Shown: positions 26,582-33,757 of the stretch, one piece after another
Layout of the letters: each line of letters begins with the position of its first letter
Numbering within the stretch: the stretch's first letter is position 1
Notes under the pieces: model-generated
What the model was told of the DNA's origin: nothing
What the model saw: the letters and a program-made list of their open reading frames with translations, nothing else
Databases searched by the model: none
Assembly (NCBI RefSeq): GCF_002198655.1
Contig: NZ_MWLN01000121.1
Span: forward strand, 1-37,419
From: Kineosporia sp. A_224
GTDB taxonomy: Bacteria; Actinomycetota; Actinomycetes; Actinomycetales; Kineosporiaceae
Reading direction: 5' to 3'
DNA length: 37,419 nucleotides
Translations under genes and position numbers: made by a program

Positions 26582-26827
26582 ATGAGCGAGGACGACGGTC
26601 GGTCGACGCTGGAGGAGCGCGAGCTCCTGCTGGCCGATGTGAAGGAGCTCCCGGACGAGGACGCAGAGGAGGAGCGGGACGAAGAGCTGGATCTGGGGCT
26701 CAACGACGTCCAGGACCCGGAGACGCTCGACATCGAGCCTGTCGCGGACGCCGTCGTGCTCGACACGCACCCGGACCCCGCCCCGCCGGAGGACTCCCGC
26801 AACGCCGACGAGGAGGTCCTCGCATGA
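26582..26827 (+). CDS. Small highly acidic protein, unknown
   Basis: 81 residues, ATG at 26582 with GGAGG eight bases upstream. Nearly 40 percent Asp plus Glu, in long runs such as ELPDEDAEEERDEELDL; few basic residues and no hydrophobic segment, so it is probably disordered. Its stop overlaps the CHAP hydrolase start (ATGA), implying matched synthesis. It could be a chaperone, inhibitor or anchor for the hydrolase (inference). No family recognised. Confidence 0.7.
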   Translation: MSEDDGRSTLEERELLLADVKELPDEDAEEERDEELDLGLNDVQDPETLDIEPVADAVVLDTHPDPAPPEDSRNADEEVLA

Positions 26828-27750
26828 GCCGGCGCGTGTCGCTCGCCGACGTCCGCGCCGTCGTCAGGGGTGAGTACGACCTGAAGGTCCGCGAGACCGC
26901 CGGGCGGCCCAACCACGTGAAGTACAACACCTGGTACTACGGCGGGCAGGTCGAGGGCGACCAGTACATGTGGTGCGCCGTCTTCCTCGTCTGGTGCTTC
27001 CGGCGTGCGAAGGTCGGGGCGGACCTCATGCCCACGACGGCGTCCGTGTCCCACCTCAGGGACTGGTTCGACGAGCGGCGGCGGCTGTTCGCTGCGCCTC
27101 TGCCCGGGGACATCTTCATCCAGAAGGGCCCCGGCGTCAGCCACACCGGGTTCGTCGACAAGGTCCTCGACGGGCACAAGATCCAGACGCTCGAGGGCAA
27201 CTACGGCAACAAGGTCTCGAAGGTCCTCCGCCGCTGGGGACCGGGGACCACCATCACCCAGTTCTGCCGTCCGAAGTACCACGAGATGCGGACGTCGTCC
27301 CCCGGCCGGGCACCGGAGGGCGGCTACACCTCGGTCCGCAGGACCCGGCCGTTGGTGCTCCCGGCCGGACGCTTCGTCACCGTCCAGTTCGACCGGGCCT
27401 CGGCCAACACCGGCCGCTGGTGGACAGCCCCCGACGGGCACCGGAACGGCTACAACCTCGTCACCGGCAGCGCGCTCTTCGCCGGGGACATCAGCATCGA
27501 GATCGACGACCTGCCCCCGGGGGCGGAGATCCAGTACCGGTTCGTCGAGACCGACCCGGACAAGGGCTACCGGGTGTCGAAGAAGCACCCGATCTCCGAG
27601 CTGTCCGAGGTGGTCGGCGGTACGCACGGTCATGCGACGACGGTCTCGCGCCTCGACGAGCGGCAGCACCTGTGGGTCCAGGTGAAGTCCAGCAAGGCCG
27701 TGACGGTGGGGGGCGTCGGGGCGAAGGTGATCGCCTTCCCGGACGTCTGA
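26824..27750 (+). CDS. CHAP-domain peptidoglycan amidase/endopeptidase-like protein
   Basis: 308 residues from the ATG at 26824, coupled to the acidic gene; longer upstream frames are non-coding. The N-terminal 150 residues form a CHAP (NlpC/P60-like) domain: catalytic C51 in QYMWCAVFLVWCF, H107 in SHTGFVDKV, and E124/N126 in LEGNYGN. The NTWYYGG segment before the cysteine resembles phage and plasmid lysins. The C-terminal 150 residues appear to be a beta-rich domain of unknown type (VLPAGRFVTVQFD…). No signal peptide, as in phage endolysins, so export would need another route. It sits immediately outside the integrated element. Confidence 0.85.
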   Translation: MSRRVSLADVRAVVRGEYDLKVRETAGRPNHVKYNTWYYGGQVEGDQYMWCAVFLVWCFRRAKVGADLMPTTASVSHLRDWFDERRRLFAAPLPGDIFIQKGPGVSHTGFVDKVLDGHKIQTLEGNYGNKVSKVLRRWGPGTTITQFCRPKYHEMRTSSPGRAPEGGYTSVRRTRPLVLPAGRFVTVQFDRASANTGRWWTAPDGHRNGYNLVTGSALFAGDISIEIDDLPPGAEIQYRFVETDPDKGYRVSKKHPISELSEVVGGTHGHATTVSRLDERQHLWVQVKSSKAVTVGGVGAKVIAFPDV

Positions 27751-27850
27751 CCTCGGGGGGTGACAGGAGCCGTCGCGTCCGGGTCCTGATGCGTCGTCGC
27801 ATTGTCGGGGTGACAGGACCCGTCGCGCCCGGGTCCTGCTCCTTCGTCGC
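27751..27850. repeat. Two tandem 50-bp repeats carrying hairpins
   Basis: Copies 27751-27800 and 27801-27850 are roughly 80 percent identical. Each contains a stem-loop of the form CAGGACCCG-N7-CGGGTCCTG; it is perfect at 27814-27838 and has one mismatch at 27764-27788. Directly after the CHAP gene they may act as tandem terminators. The second copy shares 15 bases (27804-27818) with the tRNA-Pro 3' end at 27934-27948. Confidence 0.75.
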
Positions 27851-27882
27851 AGGTCCCGGGCGCTCCTCCCGGCATCCCGTCA

Positions 27883-27929
27883 TGAAACGCCGATGGCCTG
27901 GTCCTTCGGACCAGGCCATCGGCGTTTCA
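27883..27929. terminator. 22-bp-arm hairpin beside the att site
   Basis: Arms 27883-27904 and 27908-27929 are perfectly complementary with a 3-base loop TTC. It lies directly downstream of the tRNA-Pro 3' end on the minus strand, so it is most simply the native terminator of that tRNA gene, left in place when the element inserted. It also ends transcripts coming from the CHAP gene. Confidence 0.8.
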
Positions 27930-27931
27930 CA

Positions 27932-27977
<46 letters not shown>

Positions 27978-28315
27978 TCTCGGCGCGCAGGTCGTCTGCG
28001 ACCGGCGGCGCCGCGCGACAGACGGTGGAGGAGGCTGGCGATCACGTCCGGGCGTGACGGTTGCTGTACTCGGCTGCTGTATCGGCGCGCTACGTGAGCG
28101 GCGAGGTCGGGTCACGAGGCGGGGCGTGCGAGATGTTCGTGGATCTCGGCCTCGGCGATCCTCCCCGGCGGCCGTGGCGCTACAGACGTAGTCGAACCGG
28201 GTGCCGGTATCCAGGTCTCGCACGCTGCCGGCAAAGCCGTATACGTCCTGCGGCCCTGACGCGTAGGACGGCGGCACGCTACTACCGGTTGCCGAGGGTG
28301 CCGGGGGCCGGGGCC

Positions 28316-28387
28316 GGCGAGCTGCACATGGTGATGGACAACTACGCCGCTCACAAGCACCCGAAGATCAAGGCCTGGCTTGCCACC
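28316..28387 (+). pseudogene. IS630-type transposase fragment
   Basis: About 24 codons read GELHMVMDNYAAHKHPKIKA then WLA, the conserved DNYxxHKxxxVxxWL block around the second catalytic Asp of IS630-family DDE transposases. Neither the upstream nor the downstream frame continues as transposase, and no inverted repeats are visible. A relic of an older insertion inside the element. The rest of 27977-28708 shows no other gene I can support. Confidence 0.65.
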
Positions 28388-28708
28388 ACCTCCCGGACCG
28401 CGACCTTGAGGCTGTCCGAACGTTCTCGCTGGACACCCCTGGTCACCGCCGCGCTGGAGCGACTCGCTGCCCTCGCCGCCATCGCCACCGGCCCCGCACC
28501 CAGCGGATAGGCAATCACACCAACAGATCCCAGCGATCCAGGGCAGAGCTACCGGCAGTGGAAACCGGCGCCACCGAGACGAATCGGCCGCCCTGTCACA
28601 CCCCGATGCCAGGATCGCTCTCCACAAGGGTTGACACCGCAAGACCATGATCACCAGGAGACTCATGCAAGATCGAGGCTAGGCAGATGCCTCCGGTCTG
28701 CGAGGCCA

Positions 28709-28737
28709 TTGACAAGGTGATCAACGAATGCGATTGT
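28709..28737 (+). promoter_or_regulatory. Candidate promoter of the metalloprotease gene
   Basis: TTGACA at 28709-28714, 17-bp spacer, GATTGT at 28732-28737. Predicted start near 28744 leaves a leader of about 90 bases to the ATG at 28834. Confidence 0.4.
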
Positions 28738-28833
28738 CCATCAGGCTTGAGCGAGCGTAGTGACTCCGAGTCAGCGGTCGTCGAAAGCAGAGCCACAAGG
28801 GCACCCGTGCGGAGCGCCCACACAGGAGGCGCC

Positions 28834-29430
28834 ATGATCACCAGAAGTCTGTCGGCAAGACCACTCCTGGCAGCGGTCCTCACCCTCGGGTTGGTGTTTG
28901 CACTCAGTCAGGCAACCCCCGCTCGGGCCAACTATTTTGGGCCATCCGGTTGCTGTGCCTACGCCGACAATGGCAACCACGGCTTCAATCAGGCGACAAT
29001 GGTCGCCTACAATTCCACTGCGATGGACTATGTAAGAGGCGTGTACGCCAATGAGACCAACATGACCACATTCTACGACGCGACAGAAGACCCGTCCACG
29101 GATGTCGTTGCGTACGATCAATACTATACGACCTACTGGGGTCTCGATTGGGACGGATCTAGCACCGGACGCAACATACTGGCTTGGACAAAATGCATCG
29201 ATCATACCCTGGGCGGCGAGTGTGACAGGAGCGAGAGTCGCTACGATCTCGCAGATACGGATGGAATGACGACGGCCCAGCGTCGTTGGATTGCCCTACA
29301 TGAGACAGGCCACTCTGTTGGATTGGATCACTCAGGGATCGTGGACTCCATGATGCAGACCAATTGCGTGTGCAGCATTATTCACATCAACGCCCACGAC
29401 AAGACCCACATCAATTCAAGGTGGCCGTAG
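28834..29430 (+). CDS. Secreted metzincin-type zinc metalloprotease
   Basis: 198 residues from the ATG at 28834 (AGGAGG site), chosen because it begins a clean signal peptide: MITR start, hydrophobic LLAAVLTLGLVFALS, cleavage after A30-R-A32. The zinc motif H156-E-T-G-H160-S-V-G163-L-D-H166 fits HExGHxxGxxH, and a Met-turn-like SMMQT follows at 172-176; both mark the metzincin clan, closest to matrixin-like or predicted archaemetzincin-type proteins. Several cysteines (C40, C41, C121, C130, C178, C180) suggest disulfides outside the cell. Base composition is much lower in GC than its neighbours, so it was acquired separately. Coupled to the next gene. Confidence 0.85.
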   Translation: MITRSLSARPLLAAVLTLGLVFALSQATPARANYFGPSGCCAYADNGNHGFNQATMVAYNSTAMDYVRGVYANETNMTTFYDATEDPSTDVVAYDQYYTTYWGLDWDGSSTGRNILAWTKCIDHTLGGECDRSESRYDLADTDGMTTAQRRWIALHETGHSVGLDHSGIVDSMMQTNCVCSIIHINAHDKTHINSRWP

Positions 29431-29432
29431 TG

Positions 29433-30170
29433 ATGGGAACTGAACACACCCACGACAAGGGGATCAATCGGCCTGCGGTGCGGATTGCCATTGCCGCCGC
29501 CGTAGTTGTCGCTGCAATCTTGGCCACATGGCAGATATCCGTCGGGCAGCGCAGGCCTGCAACTTTCTGGCCTGCGCTTGCCTATACGACCGATTCAGCA
29601 GCCACGGGCATGATGATCTACTCCGACCTCGCAGAGATTGTGCCGGGAACGAAGAAGCCCGGGAAATTGCTACCAGCGGACGTGGTGATCCGTGGTCAAG
29701 TCGTCTCTATCGAGCCGGGAATTGGCTTTGCCTCTGATGGTGACTCTCTGGAGAGCCCGGTTGTGCCATTTGACAGCGACAAGGCCGTGACGCGTTGGGG
29801 ACGACTCGTTGTCAAGGTCCAAAAGGTGATCTCGGGTACCCTTCCTGCCGGAACGACGACTGTGAAGATATCTTGGGAGGTACCGCGGGGAACCAGTATT
29901 GAGGACGTGAATGCAGCCGCAAGCACTGCAGGATCCGGCATTTTCTTTCTGAGTCCAGCAGTGGAGCGCCTGAAGCGTACAGGTAAGCCCGTGGCGGATA
30001 GTTCGTACTATTCGAGTGTTTACCTCCTTGTTGGTTCCGCCGCGTTCATCCAGACACCATCTGAGCCTGGCATAGTTTCACCGGTCCTTGCGGATTCTGA
30101 TCGGGAGACGCTACTGAAGGGCGCTGTGACCGTCGACGAAGTTGAGCGCCGCATCGTGAGTCTGGGGTAG
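29433..30170 (+). CDS. Membrane-anchored protein paired with the protease, unknown
   Basis: 245 residues from the ATG at 29433, three bases after the protease stop (GTG at 29430 is possible), with AAGGTGG as ribosome-binding site. One N-terminal anchor AIAAAVVVAAILATW (about 18-34), then an extracellular-type beta-rich domain containing DVVIRGQVVSIEPGIGF and WGRLVVKVQKVISGTLPAGTTTVKISW, which reads like an OB- or immunoglobulin-like fold. No family recognised. Tight coupling suggests a partner, inhibitor or substrate of the secreted protease. Lower GC than the rest of the element. Confidence 0.75.
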   Translation: MGTEHTHDKGINRPAVRIAIAAAVVVAAILATWQISVGQRRPATFWPALAYTTDSAATGMMIYSDLAEIVPGTKKPGKLLPADVVIRGQVVSIEPGIGFASDGDSLESPVVPFDSDKAVTRWGRLVVKVQKVISGTLPAGTTTVKISWEVPRGTSIEDVNAAASTAGSGIFFLSPAVERLKRTGKPVADSSYYSSVYLLVGSAAFIQTPSEPGIVSPVLADSDRETLLKGAVTVDEVERRIVSLG

Positions 30171-30200
30171 GGATTCTCACTGTCTGGCCGTATTGAAGCC

Positions 30201-30244
30201 AATGAAGTCGCCGGGGGCCGTCAGGTTCGCTTGGTGACTTCATT
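30201..30244. terminator. Hairpin between converging cargo and regulator genes
   Basis: AATGAAGTC at 30201-30209 pairs perfectly with 30236-30244 across a 26-base loop. Weak but suitably placed in the 172-bp gap between the converging genes. No gene is supported in this gap. Confidence 0.4.
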
Positions 30245-30342
30245 TGGGAGGAATGCAGTTCTGGACCCGCTCCGTCGTGGATTTGGCGATGCTACCGGAG
30301 TTGTCCAGCGTCGGTTCCGTGCTCGTGAGTTGATGCGCCTCT

Positions 30343-31206
30343 TCATGGGAGGGAGCTTTGGCCCGCGCTGTTTTCAATCAGATCTCGTGCCATGCGCTGC
30401 ACCTGTTCTTGAAGCGGCTCTGATGATGCCGAGTTGTCGAGCAGGAAGTGATTGCGCCGTGGTCTGGTGTCGAGACTGATGGTCTCGAGATACGTCGGCC
30501 AGTCGGCCAACTTGCTTGCGTCCCGTGCGGCGCCGCGCTGACGCATGTAGAAGTGCATCGTGTCTTCGTCACAGTAGATCCATGCGAAGGCGACTCGCGC
30601 GCCTCGGGCCTCCAGGCCGGCGACTGTGCGCGTCGTCCATGCCTCGTCGGTGAACTCTCGGATGAATGGCGCCGCGAGGATCGAGCTGTTGCCGCAGTCC
30701 GCGTTCTCTACGCCCGCGGCCATGAGTGCTTCGTACTCGCGGGGACGGATGCGCTCAAGGTAGGTCTCGGACTCGCGGTCGTGCGGCGAGTGCCCCGTGA
30801 GTTCTAGGGCGGCCTCGACGACCGGGCGCGTGAGGGTGTCCTTGTCGAGGATGGCCCAGCCTGTGAGCCGAGACAGGATGCGGGCCGCCTCTGTCTTGCC
30901 GCTGCCGGGGAAGCCACCGATAAGCAGGACGGTGGGCCGCTCTGCGCGTGCGTGCCGGCGCTGTGCGCTCTCGGGGTAGTTGACGACCCGGTTCGAACGG
31001 GACTTTGAGACGACCAGGCCCTCGTCGACGAGGATCTGCATGGCTTCGTTGATCGTGTAGTCGCTGACGCCCCACTCGGAGGCGAGCGTGCGCGAGGGCG
31101 GGAGCACCTCGCCGTCCCGCAGGGTGCCGGCCTGGATCTGCATGCGCAGTGTGCGCGCGATCTGATCCTTCTTCGTCTCGCGCCTCGCGGACGAGTCCTG
31201 ACTCAT
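30343..31206 (-). CDS. GntR-type winged-helix regulator fused to a P-loop kinase domain
   Basis: 287 residues, ATG at 31206 with GAGAGG eight bases upstream. N-terminal GntR winged helix at about 12-76 (KKDQIARTLRMQIQAGTL … LPPSRTLASEWGVSDYTINEAMQILVDEGLV), a basic linker (AQRRHARAER), then a P-loop domain from residue 91: Walker A GGFPGSGKT at 97-105, LDKDTLTRP at 120-128, and a lid-like FYMRQRGAARDASKLADW. The second half resembles zeta-toxin/AAA_33 or gluconate-kinase-type small-molecule kinases. Its place, divergent from the transfer operon, is that of the KorSA repressor. The kinase part may sense ATP or a phosphorylated metabolite (inference). Confidence 0.85.
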   Translation of the reverse strand: MSQDSSARRETKKDQIARTLRMQIQAGTLRDGEVLPPSRTLASEWGVSDYTINEAMQILVDEGLVVSKSRSNRVVNYPESAQRRHARAERPTVLLIGGFPGSGKTEAARILSRLTGWAILDKDTLTRPVVEAALELTGHSPHDRESETYLERIRPREYEALMAAGVENADCGNSSILAAPFIREFTDEAWTTRTVAGLEARGARVAFAWIYCDEDTMHFYMRQRGAARDASKLADWPTYLETISLDTRPRRNHFLLDNSASSEPLQEQVQRMARDLIENSAGQSSLP

Positions 31207-31247
31207 CGCCTGTGCCTCTCACCTGGTTGTTTGGCAGCAAGCAGACC

Positions 31248-31262
31248 CTAGCAGCGTGCTAG
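31248..31262. promoter_or_regulatory. Operator 1 of the GntR/kinase regulator (candidate)
   Basis: CTAGCAGCGTGCTAG, a perfect inverted repeat (CTAGCA-N3-TGCTAG), extended to CC…GG at 31247-31263. It lies 42 bp upstream of the regulator's ATG, suited to autoregulation. Confidence 0.65.
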
Positions 31263-31310
31263 GCGCGTGAGGCCTGTCAGGCGTGAGAATGACTGATTCC
31301 GACCAATCAG

Positions 31311-31340
31311 TTGACTGGTGGATCTAGCAGGTGCTAGGTT
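31311..31340 (+). promoter_or_regulatory. Transfer-operon promoter overlapping operator 2
   Basis: TTGACT at 31311-31316, 18-bp spacer, TAGGTT at 31335-31340. Inside lies CTAGCAGGTGCTAG at 31324-31337 (CTAGCA-N2-TGCTAG), which covers the spacer and the -10. Binding there would block RNA polymerase. Expected start near 31347, leaving a leader of about 180 bases with no further element I can name. Confidence 0.65.
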
Positions 31341-31528
31341 TCACCCATCGCAAGTGATCGCTTCTTCGGGGCGGTCGCCGCGAACGTCCCACAGCGCGCT
31401 GACCTGGGGAAACGCGCCTGGTGACGTCTCGTCGGCGTCCCGGAGGTCCCCATCAGAACGCGGCGCGGCCCCGGTGATCTCACCCACCGAGGCCGCTGTG
31501 AGCCGCACCCAACGGAGGGAAGCAACTC

Positions 31529-31774
31529 ATGAACAGGATGCACCTGGTCCGGCTCGAATCCGAGCCGACCGATGCCGACCTGCGGGAGATCGACGCGGAG
31601 TGGCCGCTGATCGCGGCCGAGCTCGATGTGGTGGACGCCGAGGCAGCCCTGGTCCGGGCGCCCGGTGATGTGACGGCCCGCCGGTTGGCGAAGGCCAAGC
31701 GGAACCTGCGCGCGGTGCTCGTCGAGCGGCGTGCTGCTGGCTCGTCGGTTGACGGGTTCGGGGGTGCGGCGTGA
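31529..31774 (+). CDS. Small DUF6284-like AICE protein
   Basis: 81 residues, ATG at 31529 after GGAGGGAAG. Sequence is helical and charged: EPTDADLREIDAEWPLIAAE, then LDVVDAEAALVRAP. I recognise the pattern of the short DUF6284 proteins that open transfer operons in actinomycete elements; function unknown. Its stop overlaps the next start (GTGA). Confidence 0.7.
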   Translation: MNRMHLVRLESEPTDADLREIDAEWPLIAAELDVVDAEAALVRAPGDVTARRLAKAKRNLRAVLVERRAAGSSVDGFGGAA

Positions 31775-32286
31775 GCGGCCGGGCGGAGGACATGCTCCGG
31801 GTAGTCGATCACGGGTTCGGGGCGCACTCGCGTCGTCCGGCCGAGTGCCGGACGTGTCGTCGGCCGCAGGCGGTGCACGAGCGGACCGAGAGCGGCTGGC
31901 TCGTCGACCCGGCCCGGGTCGCTGAGCCGGTTGAGCACGCCCGGACCGCGGCCGAGGCCGTGCGGGCACTGAACCACGTGACGCTCCCCGGCGGGCGCCT
32001 CACCAAGGTGTCGGACCTGGACACCGTGGTGACCGAGATCGGGCTGTTGCTGTCTCGGCTGCCGCAGGCGCTGCGGCAGTGCGCCGCCGTCCTCGACGAG
32101 CAGGCGACCGCCGGGCGGGTCGCCGACGACTCCGGCCGTGACGTCGTCGAGGTCGTGGCTGCGGTGCGGGACCTGTTGGGGCTGGCTGACCTGGCCGCAC
32201 AGGACGCGGCTGGTCAGGTCCGCGCGGCTGGGCAGCACACCGCCCGCCTCTTCCGGGTGGCCGGGGCGTCGGAGGTGGCTCGGTGA
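31771..32286 (+). CDS. AICE protein of unknown function
   Basis: 171 residues from the GTG at 31771 (GTGA overlap with the gene before). N-terminal CRTCRRPQAVHER could bind a metal with its two cysteines and nearby histidine; the rest is predicted helical (EIGLLLSRLPQALRQCAAVL…) with no membrane segment. Proteins of this type are common in Streptomyces integrative elements, but I know no assigned function. Confidence 0.7.
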   Translation: MSGRAEDMLRVVDHGFGAHSRRPAECRTCRRPQAVHERTESGWLVDPARVAEPVEHARTAAEAVRALNHVTLPGGRLTKVSDLDTVVTEIGLLLSRLPQALRQCAAVLDEQATAGRVADDSGRDVVEVVAAVRDLLGLADLAAQDAAGQVRAAGQHTARLFRVAGASEVAR

Positions 32287-32834
32287 ACGGCCGGCGGTCG
32301 CGTCGGTTGAGCACCGACGCCCACACCGAGGGATGGGAACGTCGGCCGGCCGGCCACCCGGACGGCACCGACGCCGCCGGGTTGCCGTGGGGGTTCGTGG
32401 GACGGGTCGCAGTCAAGCAGTCCTGGCGTGAGGTCGCCTGGCCGCTGGCCGCGGTCGCAGCGCCCTCGTCGGTGGCGCTGGCCGTGTTCTGGGCTACAGG
32501 GTCGCCGGGCGCGATGGTCTGGACCGGGACCGCCCTCGGGGTCGTCGCCCTCGTCGCCGACCACCACCGTCGCCCGACCCGGGGCGGCGCCCCGATGCTC
32601 GAGGTCGGCCCCGTCGACCCGGCTGGGCCGGTCAGTGTCGTGTCTGCTGCGCGGTGGGGGTGGTCGTGCCCGGTCTGCGGCAACGACTCGGTGCCCGTCT
32701 CGTCCGAGGAGGAGGCCGGCGACCTGGCGGGCACGCATGACTGGCTGCACCACAGCGGCCGGGAGACGGCCTGGCTGTGGACCGACCCGACCACCACGAC
32801 GGGGCGCCGGGCGTCGTCGAGGAACGCCGCGTGA
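32283..32834 (+). CDS. AICE membrane protein with a C-terminal CxxC region
   Basis: 183 residues from the GTG at 32283, again a GTGA overlap. Two adjacent hydrophobic helices VAWPLAAVAAPSSVALAVFWA and AMVWTGTALGVVALVA (about 50-91), then a cytoplasmic domain with WSCPVCGNDSVPV and the following THDWLHH, a possible zinc site. Likely one of the small Spd-type proteins that assist plasmid spread. Function inferred from position only. Confidence 0.65.
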   Translation: MNGRRSRRLSTDAHTEGWERRPAGHPDGTDAAGLPWGFVGRVAVKQSWREVAWPLAAVAAPSSVALAVFWATGSPGAMVWTGTALGVVALVADHHRRPTRGGAPMLEVGPVDPAGPVSVVSAARWGWSCPVCGNDSVPVSSEEEAGDLAGTHDWLHHSGRETAWLWTDPTTTTGRRASSRNAA

Positions 32835-33757
32835 GCGCCGCCCTGACCGGCCGACCGGTCGCCGGCCCCGCCGCAACTGCTGCCCCTGCCCGGGGCGTTC
32901 GCGAGAGGGACACCATGCTCACCGACACGCTCGACAGCACCGCCGCCCCGCACGTCGGGCCGGTCGTCCGGGGCCGGTCGTGGCCGTTGCTGCTGCTGGC
33001 CGCGCCGGCGTTCGTTGCGATCTGGTCCGGCTGGGTCGGGCTGGGTGACCTGACCGGGTTCGGGGTGGTCCACCCGCTGCCCGGGATCGCAGACGGCTTC
33101 ACCCTGAACACGGCGATCACCCTCCCGATCGGGGTCGAGACCTACGCCGCGTACGCGCTGAAGGTCTGGCTGTCGGTCGGGGTCCCGGCCCGGGCGCGGA
33201 CGTTCGCCCGCTGGTCCGCTCTCGGTTCGCTCGTCCTCGGGGCGGCCGGTCAGGTCGCCTACCACCTGATGTCCGCCACCGGCGTCACCCAAGCGCCATG
33301 GCAGATCACCGCCGCGGTCGCCTGCCTGCCGGTCGCTGTCCTCGGGATGGGCGCCGCCCTTGCCCACCTCGTCCACACCACGGACCCCGACGCGTCGCGG
33401 GTCGTCGAGGTCACCGCCGCAGTTGTCGAGCCGGCCGCCGGGGTCGTCGAGACGACCCAGCCGGAATCGACCCCCGCGGCCCGGTCGTCGTCGACTGCGC
33501 CGGTACTCAGGTCGTCGAGGTCGCGCGGGTCGTCGAGCCCGTCCGGGTCGTCGAGTGACACCGGTACGCGGGTGGCGCGCCTGCGGGCGCAGCACCCGGA
33601 CCTGTCCACGGCCGAGATCGCCCGCCGACTCGGGGTCACGGACCGCACGGTCCGCCGGCACCTGGCCGCCGGCGCCGCGCCTGCCCCGGTAGGGCGGCCG
33701 GACGGCGTCTCGGACGGCCAAGGCACCGCGCGGGTCCAGTCGGGGGTGGCGGCGTGA
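32831..33757 (+). CDS. Spread-like (DUF2637) membrane protein with C-terminal HTH
   Basis: 308 residues from the GTG at 32831, chosen because every junction in this operon is a GTGA overlap; an in-frame ATG at 32915 with its own GAGAGGG site would give 280. Four hydrophobic helices between about residues 50 and 180, including LLLLAAPAFVAIWSGWVGLG and ITAAVACLPVAVLGMGAALA. A Ser-rich linker encoded by GTCGTCGAG-type repeats follows, then a helix-turn-helix STAEIARRLGVTDRTVRRHL at 259-278. DUF2637 proteins accompany TraB/TraSA in actinomycete elements and are linked to intramycelial spread. The HTH suggests it tethers DNA to the membrane (inference). Confidence 0.78.
   Translation: MSAALTGRPVAGPAATAAPARGVRERDTMLTDTLDSTAAPHVGPVVRGRSWPLLLLAAPAFVAIWSGWVGLGDLTGFGVVHPLPGIADGFTLNTAITLPIGVETYAAYALKVWLSVGVPARARTFARWSALGSLVLGAAGQVAYHLMSATGVTQAPWQITAAVACLPVAVLGMGAALAHLVHTTDPDASRVVEVTAAVVEPAAGVVETTQPESTPAARSSSTAPVLRSSRSRGSSSPSGSSSDTGTRVARLRAQHPDLSTAEIARRLGVTDRTVRRHLAAGAAPAPVGRPDGVSDGQGTARVQSGVAA

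Noticed and set aside
28112-28666. 184-codon minus-strand frame
   Set aside because: Antisense to the transposase relic, with low-complexity Gly/Pro/Arg composition and no recognisable domain.
30231-30479. 82-codon plus-strand frame
   Set aside because: Mostly antisense to the GntR/kinase gene; no ribosome-binding site or recognisable family.
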